Shown: positions 7,842 to 17,459, counted from the stretch's first letter. The stretch: 64,000 nt of DNA from Reyranella sp. (GCF_017305915.1 NZ_JAFKJN010000008.1:227062-291061); one strand, 5' to 3'. Notes: generated by a model from the letters alone, not told the origin. Numbers and translations are program-made.

Positions 7842-8576
7842 CTAGCTGTGGCAGCAGGAATCTCCGGGTTTTTCCGCGTATTTGTCGTGGTGCCGGACCC
7901 AGTCGGAAAGGTTGGTGCCGGGCGGCTCGTTGCGGCCCTTGGGCGTGACGTCGAGGAAACCGTAGACGCCGCCCACCATCTCGGTGCCGCGGGAGAAGGT
8001 CGAGTAGGTGTGGAAAACGTCCCCCGCCTCGTCCTTGTAGAAGACGCTGTAGCCCGGCAGCTCGTCGTGGAAATAGGGGCCTTCCTCGAAATTGTAGAAG
8101 GAGCGGTTGGCCTTCTTCTCCTCCTCGGTGAAGGAGACGTGGTAGTCGAAGTTGAAGTCCGAGCCGAACGACGACACCCACTTGAAGGTCCAGCCCATGC
8201 GCTTGTGGAAGGCGGCGATCTCCGGATAGGGCGCGCGGCTGATGGCGGTGAACATGACGTCGTGGTTCATCAGGTGGACGACCGAGCCGTCGAGCTGGTC
8301 GGCGCCGAACGAGCAGCCGACGCAGCCTTCCGTCCAGCCCGGTCCCAGCATGAAGTGCTTGACGATCAGCTGGCTGCGGCCGGCGAACAGGTCGGCGAGC
8401 GTCTCCTTGCCGTTCGGCCCCTCGAACACGTAGTCCTTGTCGAGCTTCACCCAGGGCAGCTCGCGCGTCGCGCGGCGCAGCTCGTCCTTGGCCTTCAGGA
8501 GCTCCTTCTCCTTGGCGAGATGGGCACGGCGGGCCACGAGCCATTCTTCGCGGGACACGGTCTTGTGCGCTTGCAT
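7842..8576 (-). CDS. DUF899 family thioredoxin-like protein
   Basis: 244 residues. An N-terminal helical lead with the family pattern EWLVARRAHLAKEKEL precedes a thioredoxin-like core; WTEGCVGCSFGAD places a CxxC pair at about residues 85 and 88. The late block VFHTYSTFSRGTEMVGGVYG is also characteristic of DUF899. Members are predicted dithiol-disulfide oxidoreductases whose partner is unknown. No signal peptide, so cytoplasmic. The start is the ATG at 8576 (MQAHKTVSREEW), 11 bp after the stop of the upstream transglutaminase-like gene, with GGAGACCGTC before it. Confidence 0.9.
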   Translation of the reverse strand: MQAHKTVSREEWLVARRAHLAKEKELLKAKDELRRATRELPWVKLDKDYVFEGPNGKETLADLFAGRSQLIVKHFMLGPGWTEGCVGCSFGADQLDGSVVHLMNHDVMFTAISRAPYPEIAAFHKRMGWTFKWVSSFGSDFNFDYHVSFTEEEKKANRSFYNFEEGPYFHDELPGYSVFYKDEAGDVFHTYSTFSRGTEMVGGVYGFLDVTPKGRNEPPGTNLSDWVRHHDKYAEKPGDSCCHS

Positions 8577-8587
8577 GACGGTCTCCT

Positions 8588-9397
8588 TCAGGCGGCTTCG
8601 GGAAGATTGCGGACGGCGTTGAACACGGTGGCGGGCACTTTGACGCGCGGATCCTGGTAGATCGCGCGCAGCTCGCCGAATTGGCGGTCGGGCTCGACGG
8701 TGAGGGCGGCCAGCCGGTCGATGAAGGCGCGGTCGATTCCCTCGTCCTCCCGGGTCATGGCGCCCCAGACGTCCCACGGCAGCATCACCTTGTCGTTCAG
8801 CGCGGCGACGTCGCGGATGACGTTGCCGGCGATGAACCACAGACCATACATGTCGAGGATGCCGAACTTGCCCGGATCGGCCGTGCCGGCGCGGCAGCGC
8901 TGCCAGGCGTCGCCGGCGACCAGGAACCGATCGCGCGGCACGTCGAGCGGATCGAAGGCGATCCTGAACAGCTCGCGCTGGCGGGCGTCGAGCTGGGCGT
9001 CGGCCAGCACCCAGGCCTTGCGGTCATCGTTCCAGTATTCGGTGACCCAGTGGTCGATGAACTTGCCGGCCTCGAAATAGGCGCCGAAGCCGCAACGCGC
9101 GCGGGCGCGCAGACCGGCGCGGCGCAGCATCGCGACGTGCAGCAGCGTGAAGTGCCGGCAGACGCCGACCTGCCGCTGGTCGGGCGCGCGCGCCGAGGTG
9201 AGCGGCCGCTGGTCGTGCGCCAGGATCTGGCGCACGACCTCTTCCACCGGGCGGACATGCGCCTCGGCATGCTTGGCCGCGCTCAGGGCGAGGCCGTAGG
9301 CCGGTGCCACGTGCTCGTGCATCAGCAGGCCCTGCACGACGATCGCCAACGCGGCCGGATCGCCGGGCAGGTCGGCGAAAGCCTGGTCGACGTTCAT
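8588..9397 (-). CDS. Transglutaminase-like cysteine-protease-fold protein
   Basis: 269 residues. The Cys-His-Asp triad of the transglutaminase core is readable: GVCRHF (Cys80), IDHWVTEYW (His116) and WVLADAQLD (Asp around 133). The first ~75 residues are helical; the C-terminal part has no recognised domain. No signal peptide. Bacterial members act as peptidases or amide-bond enzymes on peptides. The ATG overlaps the stop of the upstream SRPBCC gene (ATGA), so the two are translationally coupled inside the ArsR-led operon. The substrate is unknown. Confidence 0.85.
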   Translation of the reverse strand: MNVDQAFADLPGDPAALAIVVQGLLMHEHVAPAYGLALSAAKHAEAHVRPVEEVVRQILAHDQRPLTSARAPDQRQVGVCRHFTLLHVAMLRRAGLRARARCGFGAYFEAGKFIDHWVTEYWNDDRKAWVLADAQLDARQRELFRIAFDPLDVPRDRFLVAGDAWQRCRAGTADPGKFGILDMYGLWFIAGNVIRDVAALNDKVMLPWDVWGAMTREDEGIDRAFIDRLAALTVEPDRQFGELRAIYQDPRVKVPATVFNAVRNLPEAA

Positions 9398-9825
9398 CGC
9401 AGCAAGGCCTCCAGCCGGTCGAGCGAGGCGTTCCAGCCGCGGCCGTGATCGTCGCGCGCCTGCTCGCTGAAGAACTGCTCGTGGGTGAGCGTCAGCATCG
9501 TGCCGTCGGTCACCGGGTTGAGCTCGATCGTCACCAGCGATTCACGCTCCGGCGTGGTCTGCCAGGCCCAGGAGAAGGCGAGCTTCCGGTTGGGCACGAC
9601 CTCGCGATAGATGCCGCTGACGCTGTGGTGCTCGTTCTTGGGATCCCAGAACTGCACGCGGAAGCGGCCGCCGACGCGCAGGTCGGTCTCGGCGATCGGC
9701 GACTTGGGGCCTCCGGCGACGCCCCACCATTGCGTCATTTGCTCCGGCTTGGTCCACGCTTCGTAGACTTTTTCCGGCGCGGCTTTGAGCCGTCGCTTGA
9801 GGACGAGGGAGGGTTTGGTTGCCAT
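9394..9825 (-). CDS. SRPBCC (AHSA1/START-like) domain protein
   Basis: 143 residues with the classic sequence of stand-alone AHSA1-like proteins found behind ArsR regulators: LVLKRRLKAAPEKVYEAWTK at the start, then QWWG, VGGRFRVQF and a closing GWNASLDRLEALL. The fold is a hydrophobic-pocket barrel with no fixed catalytic residues. I use the ATG at 9825 (MATKPSLVL). This start lies 91 bp inside the 3' end of the arsR-type gene in another frame, a long overlap; the longer frame starting at 9897 would overlap even more. Overlap at the other end with the transglutaminase-like gene is ATGA. Confidence 0.88.
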   Translation of the reverse strand: MATKPSLVLKRRLKAAPEKVYEAWTKPEQMTQWWGVAGGPKSPIAETDLRVGGRFRVQFWDPKNEHHSVSGIYREVVPNRKLAFSWAWQTTPERESLVTIELNPVTDGTMLTLTHEQFFSEQARDDHGRGWNASLDRLEALLR

Positions 9826-10154
9826 TGGTCTTCCTCCAGGAATGCAGCGAGGCGGTCGAGTTGCTCGGTCCAGTAGCGCTCGTAGCGGGCGAGCCATTCC
9901 ATCGCTTGCTCCATCGGCGCCGGAGTGAGTTGGCAGGTGACGGTGCGGCCGGTCTTGCTGCGGCTGATCAAGCCGGCGTCGGACAGCACGTCGAGATGCT
10001 TCATGATCGCCGGCAGCGACACCGGGAAGGGTTTGGCGAGCTCGCTGACCGACAGGCTGTCTTCCGCGTCGAGCCGCGCCAGCAGGGCGCGGCGGGTCGG
10101 GTCGGCGAGGGCCGCGAAGGTCCGGTCGAGCGGTGCGGCTTGATAGTTAACCAT
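9735..10154 (-). CDS. ArsR/SmtB family winged-helix repressor
   Basis: 139 residues. The recognised core runs from LDRTFAALADPTRRALLARL through the helix-turn-helix SVSELAKPFPVSLPAIMKHL and the wing GLISRSKTGRTVTCQL. No metal-binding Cys cluster is visible, so this is the non-metal subgroup that is usually linked to SRPBCC genes. The chosen ATG at 10154 begins MVNYQAAPLDRTF; the longer reading from 10190 would run through the promoter. The Ser/Lys/Arg-rich C-terminus overlaps the next gene by 91 bp. It probably represses its own five-gene operon through the palindrome at 10147-10162. Confidence 0.92.
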   Translation of the reverse strand: MVNYQAAPLDRTFAALADPTRRALLARLDAEDSLSVSELAKPFPVSLPAIMKHLDVLSDAGLISRSKTGRTVTCQLTPAPMEQAMEWLARYERYWTEQLDRLAAFLEEDQWQPNPPSSSSDGSKPRRKKSTKRGPSRSK

Positions 10155-10190
10155 AGGGTTAAATATCGGCTGCGACGGGCGCCCCGTCAA
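10147..10190 (-). promoter_or_regulatory. Promoter and operator of the ArsR-led operon
   Basis: On the minus strand TTGACG (10190-10185) is followed after 17 bp by GATATT (10167-10162), a plausible sigma70 -35/-10 pair. Directly downstream, TTAACCATAGGGTTAA (10147-10162) is a perfect 6+4+6 inverted repeat that covers the ATG at 10154. The predicted transcript would start only a few bases before the ATG, so the message may be leaderless and the repressor would sit on both start site and start codon. Confidence 0.6.
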
Positions 10191-10249
10191 CCCCCACGGG
10201 CGGAATTTCGCCGTTCGGGGAAAGGCGGCCGGACCGCCTCACGGCCCGT

Positions 10250-11089
10250 TCAGCGGTCTTCCTTCCTGTCCGATCTCCGGCCGCGCCGGCGCACTGTCCG
10301 CAGGACGGCAACGAACAGCAAGGCGGCGACCGGCCAATGGAACCAGAGCCGGTGCGGGTTGGTGAAAAGATTGATCAGGACCAGAAATCCCGCAATGACG
10401 AGGGCCGCCGCAATGGGACGGGGCAGGTTCGCGAGCCACTGCGAGACGACGTGCATCCGCGTCGACGGCTGGTGTGTATCGCGAGGCCCAGGTGCGCCAG
10501 CCTGCGAGGCTGCCGCATCGCCCTGGGGAGCGGAGCTTTCGTCGACGCGGACGCCGCGCTGACCGCCGCCGGCCATGGCCACGCGATAACTGATCACGGG
10601 AGCAACGTTCTTCATCTGCTGCTGGCCGAGACAGTCGAAGCCAACCGACAATTTATTGTGCACCTGATCGTACACGGGACTGGAGATCACGACGCCGCCG
10701 GGTTCGGCGAGTTCCTGTAGCCGTGCCGCGATATTGACCCCGTCGCCGTAGATGTCGGAGCCGTCCACCATCACATCGCCGAGGTTGATGCCGATGCGGA
10801 AGCGCATGCGGTGCGGGTCGGACGGGTCGGGCTCCTGGCTGGAAACTTCCTGCTGGATCTCGATCGCACATTGCACGGCCTCGACGACGCTGGCGAACTC
10901 GGCGATCACCGCGTCGCCCCAGGTATTCACGATCCGCCCGTCATGGCGCTCCACCAGGCCTGCGATGGCGGCGCGGTAGCGGCGCAGCTTCGCCAACGTT
11001 CCCGCTTCGTCAGCCTCCATGAGACGGGAGTATCCGTGCACATCGGCGCACAGGACGGTGGTCAGCCGCCGCTTCACCTTGTCGGTCAT
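10250..11089 (-). CDS. Class III adenylate/guanylate cyclase with C-terminal membrane anchor
   Basis: 279 residues. The cyclase domain comes first: RLTTVLCADVHGYSRLM and TWGDAVIAEF carry the two metal Asp residues, and DIYGDGVNIAARLQELA the Asn/Arg block. It ends with the KNVAPVISYRV strand usual for this small cyclase subgroup. After a polar linker rich in A, G and S come two closely spaced hydrophobic helices (AAALVIAGFLVLINLF and WPVAALLFVAVL), so the protein is tail-anchored. The start overlaps the upstream hydrolase stop (ATGA), making it the third gene of a coupled operon. All key residues appear intact. Confidence 0.9.
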   Translation of the reverse strand: MTDKVKRRLTTVLCADVHGYSRLMEADEAGTLAKLRRYRAAIAGLVERHDGRIVNTWGDAVIAEFASVVEAVQCAIEIQQEVSSQEPDPSDPHRMRFRIGINLGDVMVDGSDIYGDGVNIAARLQELAEPGGVVISSPVYDQVHNKLSVGFDCLGQQQMKNVAPVISYRVAMAGGGQRGVRVDESSAPQGDAAASQAGAPGPRDTHQPSTRMHVVSQWLANLPRPIAAALVIAGFLVLINLFTNPHRLWFHWPVAALLFVAVLRTVRRRGRRSDRKEDR

Positions 11090-11943
11090 TGGAGGAAGTC
11101 CTCGATCGCGGCGACTGCGGCGGCAGGCTGCTCTTCCATCAGCCAGTGGCCGGAGCCGGCGATCACGTGGGCGGCGACGTCGCTTGCGACGAAGCGCATG
11201 ACCTCGGCCTGCATGGTGCCGAACGAGTTGTCGCCGCCGACCGCCAGGATGGGCATGGCGAGCTTGGGCCCCTGCGCGAAGGCCTTGTTGTCGGCGGCAT
11301 CCTGGCCAAAAGCCGCGAACTGCTCGAAGGCGCAGTGCATGTTGCCCGGCCGGGCGTAGAGCCGGGCATAGTGATCGCGCGTCGCCTCGTCGATCGCCGC
11401 GGGATTGGCCGACAGCTCGTTGTAGAAGCGGTCGAGATAGATGCGCTCGCGGCCGGCGACCAGCCGCTCCATGTCGGGGCCGCGGAAATTGAAGTGCCAC
11501 AGCATCGGGCTCTTCAGCAGCTCGTCCCACGGGCCGATGCCGGGCAGCGGCGCATCCATCGCCACCCAGCGCGTCACCCGCGCCGGGAACTGGGCGGCGA
11601 AGGCGTAGCCCACCATGTTGCCGATGTCGTGCGTGACCAGGGCCACCGCATCGATCTTCAGCGCATCGAGCACGCCCGCGATATCGCGCGCCTGGGTCTT
11701 CTTGTCGTAGCCGCCGGCCGGCTGGGAGGAGAGGCCCATGCCGCGCAGGTCGGGCGCGATCACGGTGTGCGTGGGCGCCAGCGCCGCCGCGACCGGCGCC
11801 CACATGTCGCCGGTGTCGGCGAAGCCGTGCAGCAGCACGACCGGGCCTCCGTGGCTGGCAGGCCCGCCGATCCGCGTGTGGATGGCGACGCCGTTGGCCT
11901 TGATCTCCTCGATGCGGAAGCCGGCGGGGAACGGCTGGATCAC
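11086..11943 (-). CDS. Alpha/beta hydrolase, epoxide hydrolase/haloalkane dehalogenase type
   Basis: 285 residues. VVLLHGFADTGDMW gives the oxyanion-hole HG motif, and VALVTHDIGNMVGYAFA places Asp, not Ser, at the nucleophile position, as in epoxide hydrolases and haloacid or haloalkane dehalogenases. A cap domain lies between about 135 and 215, and the catalytic His is in IAGSGHWLMEEQP near the end. The GTG start at 11943 overlaps the TGA of the DUF72 gene (GTGA), and the stop overlaps the cyclase ATG. Cytoplasmic. The substrate cannot be assigned. Confidence 0.88.
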   Translation of the reverse strand: MIQPFPAGFRIEEIKANGVAIHTRIGGPASHGGPVVLLHGFADTGDMWAPVAAALAPTHTVIAPDLRGMGLSSQPAGGYDKKTQARDIAGVLDALKIDAVALVTHDIGNMVGYAFAAQFPARVTRWVAMDAPLPGIGPWDELLKSPMLWHFNFRGPDMERLVAGRERIYLDRFYNELSANPAAIDEATRDHYARLYARPGNMHCAFEQFAAFGQDAADNKAFAQGPKLAMPILAVGGDNSFGTMQAEVMRFVASDVAAHVIAGSGHWLMEEQPAAAVAAIEDFLQ

Positions 11944-12680
11944 GACAGCCGCTCGATCAATGCCTGCGCCGCCGCGGGATTGCGCACCTTTGCACCGGAT
12001 ATGAAGTAGATGAAGACGTCGCCCTTCTTGGTCCAGGCCTTGGCCTTCTTCGCCCACTTGTCGAGATCGGCCGGCTTGTAGCCGGTCTTCACCTTGTCCT
12101 CGGCGCTCATCAGCCGGGCGTAGGTGAAGTCGGCGGTCGGCTCGTCGATCTCGGGGAAGTCGGGATCGTGGGCGAAGATGATCGCGACATTGTGTTTGCG
12201 GCAGAGATCGTAGAAGCGCTCGTCCTTGAAGGTGTCGTTGCGCACCTCCAGCGCGTGGCGCAGCGGCAGCTTGCCGGCCTGCGTGGGCAGCAGCTTCAGG
12301 AAGGCTGCGATGTCCTCGACGTCGAATTTCTTGGTGCCCATGAACTGCCAGTTGATCGGTCCCAGCCGGTCGCCCAGCTCGACCAACCCCTGGTTCACGA
12401 ACCGCTCGACCGATTCCTTGGCCTCGGCCAGCACGCGGCGGTTGGTGCAGAAGCGCGAGGCCTTCATGGAGAACACGAAGCCGTCCGGCGTCTCGCTCTT
12501 CCACTTGGCCCAGCTCGCCGGCTTGAAGCTCGAATAATACGTGCCGTTGATTTCAATCGATGTGAGCTTGCGGCTGGCGTACTCGAGCTCGCGCTTCTGG
12601 GTGAGATTGTCCGGATAGAAGACGCCACGCCATGGCTCGAACGTCCAGCCGCCGATGCCGACATAGGTTTTGCCTGCCAT
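11940..12680 (-). CDS. DUF72 family protein (TIM-barrel)
   Basis: 246 residues. The DUF72 opening is clear: TYVGIGGWTFEPWRGVFYP, followed by LTSIEINGTYYSSFKPASWA and the conserved PDGFVFSMKA strand. Later YFISGAKVRNPAAA is the family ending. DUF72 proteins adopt a TIM-barrel related to UV-endonuclease and AP-endonuclease folds, but their reaction is unknown. It is the first gene of a minus-strand operon with an alpha/beta hydrolase and a cyclase, joined by GTGA and ATGA overlaps. It diverges from the RND efflux adaptor with 66 bp between start codons. Confidence 0.92.
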   Translation of the reverse strand: MAGKTYVGIGGWTFEPWRGVFYPDNLTQKRELEYASRKLTSIEINGTYYSSFKPASWAKWKSETPDGFVFSMKASRFCTNRRVLAEAKESVERFVNQGLVELGDRLGPINWQFMGTKKFDVEDIAAFLKLLPTQAGKLPLRHALEVRNDTFKDERFYDLCRKHNVAIIFAHDPDFPEIDEPTADFTYARLMSAEDKVKTGYKPADLDKWAKKAKAWTKKGDVFIYFISGAKVRNPAAAQALIERLS

Positions 12681-12746
12681 ACTGCGCTCCCAAGTGGCCC
12701 TGGATGTGTATACTGCCGCGCAACGATACGAAACGGTGAGAACAGG

Positions 12747-13910
12747 GTGGGAGTGGTTCGTCTGATTGCGGCGATGGCGTTGCTTGCCGGTGCGCCGGCC
12801 TGGGCGCAGCAGCCCGGCGGCGGGCCGCCGGCCGTCGGCGTGGTCGCGGCCACGCGCCAGCCGATCACCCAATCGAGCGAGTATATCGGCCGCATCCAGT
12901 CGACCAACCGGGTCAACCTGGTGGCGCGCGTCGCCGCATACCTCGATGAGGTGCTGTTCACCGAGGGCACCGAGGTCAGGCGGAACCAGCTCCTGTACCG
13001 GCTGGAGCAGGCGCCGTTTCGCGCCGACGTCCAGGCCAAGGAGGCCGCCGTCCAGCAGTTCAAGGCGCAACTGCAGAACGCCGAGATCGTGCTCGCCCGC
13101 GGGCTGCAGCTCCTGAAGACGCCGGCCGGCCAGCAGGCCCAGGTCGATCTCGCGACGGCCAACCAGCAGGCGCTGAAGGCGCAGGTGCTGGCGGCCGAGG
13201 CGCAGCTCGACCAGTCGCGCATCAACCTCGACTACACCGAGATACGCGCCCCGATCGACGGCAAGATCGGCCGCACCGCCATCACCGCCGGCAACTACGT
13301 CAATCCGGGCAGCGGCACCTTGGTGTCGATCGTCAGCCAGGACCCGATGTACGTCATCTTTCCGGTGCCGACGCGGACGGTGATCGAGCTGCAGCAGAAG
13401 AGCGGCGGCAAGGTCGAGGCGCAAGTGATCCGCGTGCGCCTGCCCGACGGCAGCCTCTATGACCTGGCCGGCCGGCTCGACTTCATCGACAATTCGGTGA
13501 CCGGCAACACCGACACCATGATCCTGCGCGGCGTCGTGCCGAATCCCAAGCGGCGGCTGATCGACGGTGAGCTGGTGATGGCGATCCTGCAGGACGTCAA
13601 CCCGACCGAGGCGATCGCCGTGCCGCGCGCATCGGTGCTGGCCGACCAGGAGGGCGATTACGTCTTCGTCGTGTCCAAGGACAACAAGGCCGAGAAGCGG
13701 CGGGTCAAGCTCGGCCAGTCGACGCCGGTGCTGGCCTCGATCGTCAATGGCCTGACCGACGGCGAGACCGTGGTGGTCGACGGCATCCAGCGTGTGCGCC
13801 CGGGCCAGGTCGTGTCGCCGGGGCCGGCCGCGCCGCAGATCCAGCCGCCGGCCGGCGCATCGGTCGGCGCCCCGTCCGGCTCCGGCCCCTCCAACTCCGG
13901 CAGGCCGTGA
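12747..13910 (+). CDS. RND efflux periplasmic adaptor (membrane fusion protein)
   Basis: About 387 residues. A signal peptide ([19 protein letters not shown]) is followed by the lipoyl half [20 protein letters not shown], a long helical hairpin with Gln/Ala-rich helices (about 95-180) and the second lipoyl half [19 protein letters not shown]. The beta-barrel and membrane-proximal domains end in a Pro/Gly/Ser-rich tail. The GTG at 12747 is chosen because GGTGAG sits 6 bp upstream; GTG 12753 and ATG 12774 are alternatives. It overlaps the pump gene by 4 bp (GTGA). No gene for an outer-membrane channel is nearby, so a TolC-type protein must be supplied elsewhere. Confidence 0.93.
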   Translation: MGVVRLIAAMALLAGAPAWAQQPGGGPPAVGVVAATRQPITQSSEYIGRIQSTNRVNLVARVAAYLDEVLFTEGTEVRRNQLLYRLEQAPFRADVQAKEAAVQQFKAQLQNAEIVLARGLQLLKTPAGQQAQVDLATANQQALKAQVLAAEAQLDQSRINLDYTEIRAPIDGKIGRTAITAGNYVNPGSGTLVSIVSQDPMYVIFPVPTRTVIELQQKSGGKVEAQVIRVRLPDGSLYDLAGRLDFIDNSVTGNTDTMILRGVVPNPKRRLIDGELVMAILQDVNPTEAIAVPRASVLADQEGDYVFVVSKDNKAEKRRVKLGQSTPVLASIVNGLTDGETVVVDGIQRVRPGQVVSPGPAAPQIQPPAGASVGAPSGSGPSNSGRP

Positions 13911-16900
13911 TCTCCGCCGCCTTCATCCGGCGGCCACGGCTCGCGGTCGTCATCGCCATCGTGATCACGCTGGCCGGCGCGATCTCGATGCTGCGCATCC
14001 CGGTGGCGCAGTTCCCCGACATCGTGCCGCCGCGCGTGCAGGTCACCGCCAGCTATCCCGGCGCGTCGGCCGCCGTGGTCGAAGCCGCGATCGCCCAGCC
14101 GCTCGAGGCGCAGATCGTCGGCGTCGACAAGATGATCTACATGAAGTCGACCAGCGGCAACGACGGCAGCTACAACCTCACCGTCTCGTTCGCGGTCGGC
14201 ACCAATCCCGACACCGCCACGGTCAACGTCAACAACCGCGTGCAGACGGCGATCCCGCAATTGCCGCAGGCGGTGCAGCTGCAGGGCCTGACGGTGATCA
14301 AGCGCTCGGCGGCGATCCTGCAATTCATGAATCTCTACAGCGAGACCGGCAAGCTCTCGCCCGTCTACATCACCAGCTACGCCACCATCAACGTGCTCGA
14401 CGAGCTGGCGCGCACGCCGGGCGTCGGCCAGGCGCTGCTGTTCGGCAAGCTCAATTACTCGATGCGCATCTGGTTCGACACCCAGCGGCTGACCAGCCTC
14501 AACCTCGCGCCGTCCGACGTGGTGCAGGCGATCCAGGCGCAGAACGTGCAGGCGCCGGTCGGCCGCATCGGCGCGCGGCCGGTCGCCGACGACCAGCAGT
14601 TCCAGCTCAACGTCCAGACCCAGGGCACGCTGACCACGCCCGACCAGTTCCGCAACATCGTGCTGCGTGCCAACCAGGACGGCTCGGTGCTGCGCATCGG
14701 CGACGTCGCGCGGGTCGAGATGGGCGCCCAGAACTCCGACACCGAGACGCGGATCAACGGCCAGCCCTCGGTCGGCGTGGCGCTCTACCTCGCGCCCGAC
14801 GCCAATGCCGTGGCGACCGCGGGCGCCGTCAACAAGGTGCTCGAGCGGCTCTCGGCCCGCTTCCCCGAGGATCTCAGGGCGCGCGTGGTCTACGATTCGA
14901 CCGTCTTCGTCAACGACACCATCAAGGAAGTGCTGGTCACGGTCGGCGAGGCCTTCATCCTGGTCGTGATCGTGGTGTTCCTGTTCCTGGGCAGCATCCG
15001 CGCCACCATCATCCCGGCGGTCGCGGTGCCGGTCAGCCTGATCGGCACCTTCGCCTTCCTGCTGATGATGGGCTACTCGGCCAACACCGTGTCGCTGCTC
15101 GCCCTGGTGCTGGCGATCGGCATCGTGGTCGACGACGCCATCGTGGTGGTCGAGAACGTCGAGCGCGTGATGCAGGAGAACCCTGCGATGGAGCCGCACG
15201 AGGCGACCAACGAGGCGATGCGCCAGATCACCGGACCGATCGTCGCGATCAGCCTGGTGCTGCTCTCGGTGTTCGTGCCGGTGGCGTTCATTCCCGGCAT
15301 CTCGGGCCAGCTGTTCCGCCAGTTCGCGGTGACGATCAGCGTCGCCATGCTGATCTCGGCGATCGTGGCGCTGACGCTGTCGCCGGCGCTGTGCGCCATC
15401 TTCCTGCGCCACGAGATCCCGACGCGCGGGCCGATCTACCACGTGCTGCGCGCGATCAACGTGGTGCGCGACGGCTATGCCCGGTTGGTCCAGCGGCTGA
15501 TCCGCGTGTCCTTCATTTCGATCCCGCTGGTGGCGCTGATCGGCGGCGGCATCTTCGGGCTGGCGCGCATCACGCCGACCTCATTCCTGCCGGAGGAGGA
15601 CCAGGGCGCCTTCTTCCTCAACATCCAACTGCCGCCCGGCGCGTCGGTGGCGCGCACCAGCGAGACGGTCCGCCAGGCCGAGGCGATGCTCAAGAGCATG
15701 CCGCAGGTGCAGGACGTGTTCACGGTGATCGGCTTCTCGCTGCTCGACGGCGCCAACTCGTCCAACGCCGCCTTCGCCGTCGCCAAGCTGAGGCCGTTCG
15801 AGGACCGCCGCGCCGCAGCCGATTCGGCGCAGGCGCTGATCCGGCGCACCTTCGCGGAGAGCATGCAGATCCGCACCGCCACCGTCGTCGCCTTCAACCT
15901 GCCGCCGATCATCGGCCTGTCGACCAGCGGCGGCTTCGAGTACCAGCTCGAGGCGCTGGAGGGCCAGGACCCGGTGCAGCTCGGCGCGGTCATGCAGGGC
16001 GTGGTCGCGGCGGCCAACCAGGATCCACGGCTCAGCCGCGTCTTCTCGACCTTCACCGCGACCACGCCGTCGATCTACCTCGATATCGACCGCGACAAGG
16101 CGCAGGCGCTGGGCCTGTCGATGAGCGACGTCTTCACGGCGCTGCAGTCGACCTTGGGCGGCCTGTTCGTCAACAACTTCAACCTCTACGGCCGCACCTG
16201 GCAGGTCAACATCCAGGGCGAGGCCCAGGACCGCCGCAACATCGAGAATATCTGGCAGATCCAGATACGCAACCGGCGGGGCGAGATGGTGCCGGTCCGC
16301 TCGATCGCCGAGCTGCGCTTCGTGCTCGGGCCGCAGGTCATCACCCGCTACAACAACTACCGCTCGATCACCATCAACGGCGCGCCGGCGCCCGGCGGCT
16401 CGTCGGGCGACGCGCTGGTCGCGATGAAAGAGGTGTCGGACAAGACGCTGCCGCAGGGCTACGCCTTCGAATGGACCGGCACCGCCTACCAGGAATACGA
16501 GGCGGCCGGGCAGACCGGGCCGATCCTCGCGCTGGCGGTGATCTTCGCCTACCTGTTCCTGGTGGCGCTGTACGAGAGCTGGGTGATCCCGCTGCCGGTG
16601 CTGCTCTCGGTGTCGATCGGCGTGCTCGGCGCCTATGGCGGCATCATCATCGCCGGGCTGACGGTCGATCTCTATGCCCAGATCGGCCTGGTGGTGCTGA
16701 TCGCGCTCGCCGCCAAGAACGGCATCCTGATCGTCGAGTTCGCCAAGGAGCAGCGCGAGAAGGGGCTCGAGCTGTACCACGCCGCCACCTTGGGCGCGCG
16801 CATGCGGTTCCGCTCGGTGATGATGACCTCGTTCGCCTTCATCCTCGGCCTGGTGCCGCTGGTGTGGGCGCATGGCGCGGCGCAGATCAGCCGGCGCGAC

Positions 16901-17065
16901 ATCGGCACCTCGGTGTTCGCCGGCATGCTGGTCGCCAGCACCATCGGCATCTTCCTCATCCCGATGCTCTACGTCGTCTTCCAGCGCCTGCGCGAATGGA
17001 AGCCGGGCCGCGCCAAGCATCGCGAGGTCGCGGGCCACTTCCCGAAGTCGCACCGCCAGCGCTAG
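13907..17065 (+). CDS. RND efflux pump, HAE1 (AcrB/MexB-like) inner-membrane transporter
   Basis: 1052 residues, full length for the hydrophobe/amphiphile efflux family. The N-terminus ([19 protein letters not shown]) is the first helix. The TM4 proton-relay pair Asp409-Asp410 is in [18 protein letters not shown], and the TM10 Lys937 in [11 protein letters not shown]. Two large periplasmic porter loops lie after TM1 and TM7. It starts with GTG overlapping the adaptor stop, so both are made together. Such pumps use proton influx to expel drugs, detergents or metabolites. No dedicated regulator flanks it. The TAG stop is the left end of repeat copy 2. Confidence 0.95.
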   Translation: MISAAFIRRPRLAVVIAIVITLAGAISMLRIPVAQFPDIVPPRVQVTASYPGASAAVVEAAIAQPLEAQIVGVDKMIYMKSTSGNDGSYNLTVSFAVGTNPDTATVNVNNRVQTAIPQLPQAVQLQGLTVIKRSAAILQFMNLYSETGKLSPVYITSYATINVLDELARTPGVGQALLFGKLNYSMRIWFDTQRLTSLNLAPSDVVQAIQAQNVQAPVGRIGARPVADDQQFQLNVQTQGTLTTPDQFRNIVLRANQDGSVLRIGDVARVEMGAQNSDTETRINGQPSVGVALYLAPDANAVATAGAVNKVLERLSARFPEDLRARVVYDSTVFVNDTIKEVLVTVGEAFILVVIVVFLFLGSIRATIIPAVAVPVSLIGTFAFLLMMGYSANTVSLLALVLAIGIVVDDAIVVVENVERVMQENPAMEPHEATNEAMRQITGPIVAISLVLLSVFVPVAFIPGISGQLFRQFAVTISVAMLISAIVALTLSPALCAIFLRHEIPTRGPIYHVLRAINVVRDGYARLVQRLIRVSFISIPLVALIGGGIFGLARITPTSFLPEEDQGAFFLNIQLPPGASVARTSETVRQAEAMLKSMPQVQDVFTVIGFSLLDGANSSNAAFAVAKLRPFEDRRAAADSAQALIRRTFAESMQIRTATVVAFNLPPIIGLSTSGGFEYQLEALEGQDPVQLGAVMQGVVAAANQDPRLSRVFSTFTATTPSIYLDIDRDKAQALGLSMSDVFTALQSTLGGLFVNNFNLYGRTWQVNIQGEAQDRRNIENIWQIQIRNRRGEMVPVRSIAELRFVLGPQVITRYNNYRSITINGAPAPGGSSGDALVAMKEVSDKTLPQGYAFEWTGTAYQEYEAAGQTGPILALAVIFAYLFLVALYESWVIPLPVLLSVSIGVLGAYGGIIIAGLTVDLYAQIGLVVLIALAAKNGILIVEFAKEQREKGLELYHAATLGARMRFRSVMMTSFAFILGLVPLVWAHGAAQISRRDIGTSVFAGMLVASTIGIFLIPMLYVVFQRLREWKPGRAKHREVAGHFPKSHRQR

Positions 17066-17187
17066 AGCGATTTCCGGGCAGATGGAACCGCTTGCGGTTC
17101 CATCTGCCCGGAAATGCGCGCACGGGCATTGTTGTTGCAGCAGGCATATTCCGTTCGGCTGATTCCAGCCGAACGGAATATGCTCTA
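17063..17187 (+). repeat. 125-bp double-hairpin element, copy 2
   Basis: Same orientation and length as copy 1, differing in two positions that I can see: the first hairpin loop (TT instead of TC) and ATTGTTGTTG instead of GTTGTTGTTG in the linker. The left TAG is the stop of the RND pump gene; the right end, GCTCTA followed by A, is not next to another coding end. The hairpins could terminate the pump operon. Confidence 0.9.
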
Positions 17188-17459
17188 AGGGCCGACGCGC
17201 GCCCTCGAGGGATCGAGCGCTCCTTTTCTTTTTCTGCCGAAAAGAAAAAGAGCGACCGGCTTGGCCGCAATTATCGGGCATTTGTGCCGGCAAGGGGCCG
17301 AGCACCCCGGAAACGACGCCGTCCAGGCCGTCATTATGGGCAATGGAACCGTGATTTAGGCGCGTCTTTGTTGGCTTTTTCGCGCGGCCATTGCCCATAA
17401 TAGGTCGCCGCTGCGGCCGGCCTTATCCTGTGCGCCCACTTTCTGCACAGGAGTCCGCA
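17188..17459. other. Non-coding stretch with two inverted repeats
   Basis: No convincing gene. An imperfect hairpin of C/T-rich and A/G-rich runs (around 17222-17252) is followed by a 14-bp perfect inverted repeat, ATTATGGGCAATGG at 17333-17346 and its complement at 17388-17401. The arms enclose 41 bp containing a T-rich tract. The element from arm to arm is 69 bp and could be another miniature insertion. Long frames that cross this stretch are antisense or out-of-frame continuations of neighbouring genes. Confidence 0.5.

Noticed and set aside
17222..17252. C/T-A/G hairpin as an intrinsic terminator of the RND operon
   Set aside because: Pairing is imperfect and no T run follows; the 125-bp element just upstream is the better terminator candidate.
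13658..17398. Very long antisense and out-of-frame readings across the RND pump
   Set aside because: The pump frame has full family similarity; the others are compositionally biased shadows without motifs.
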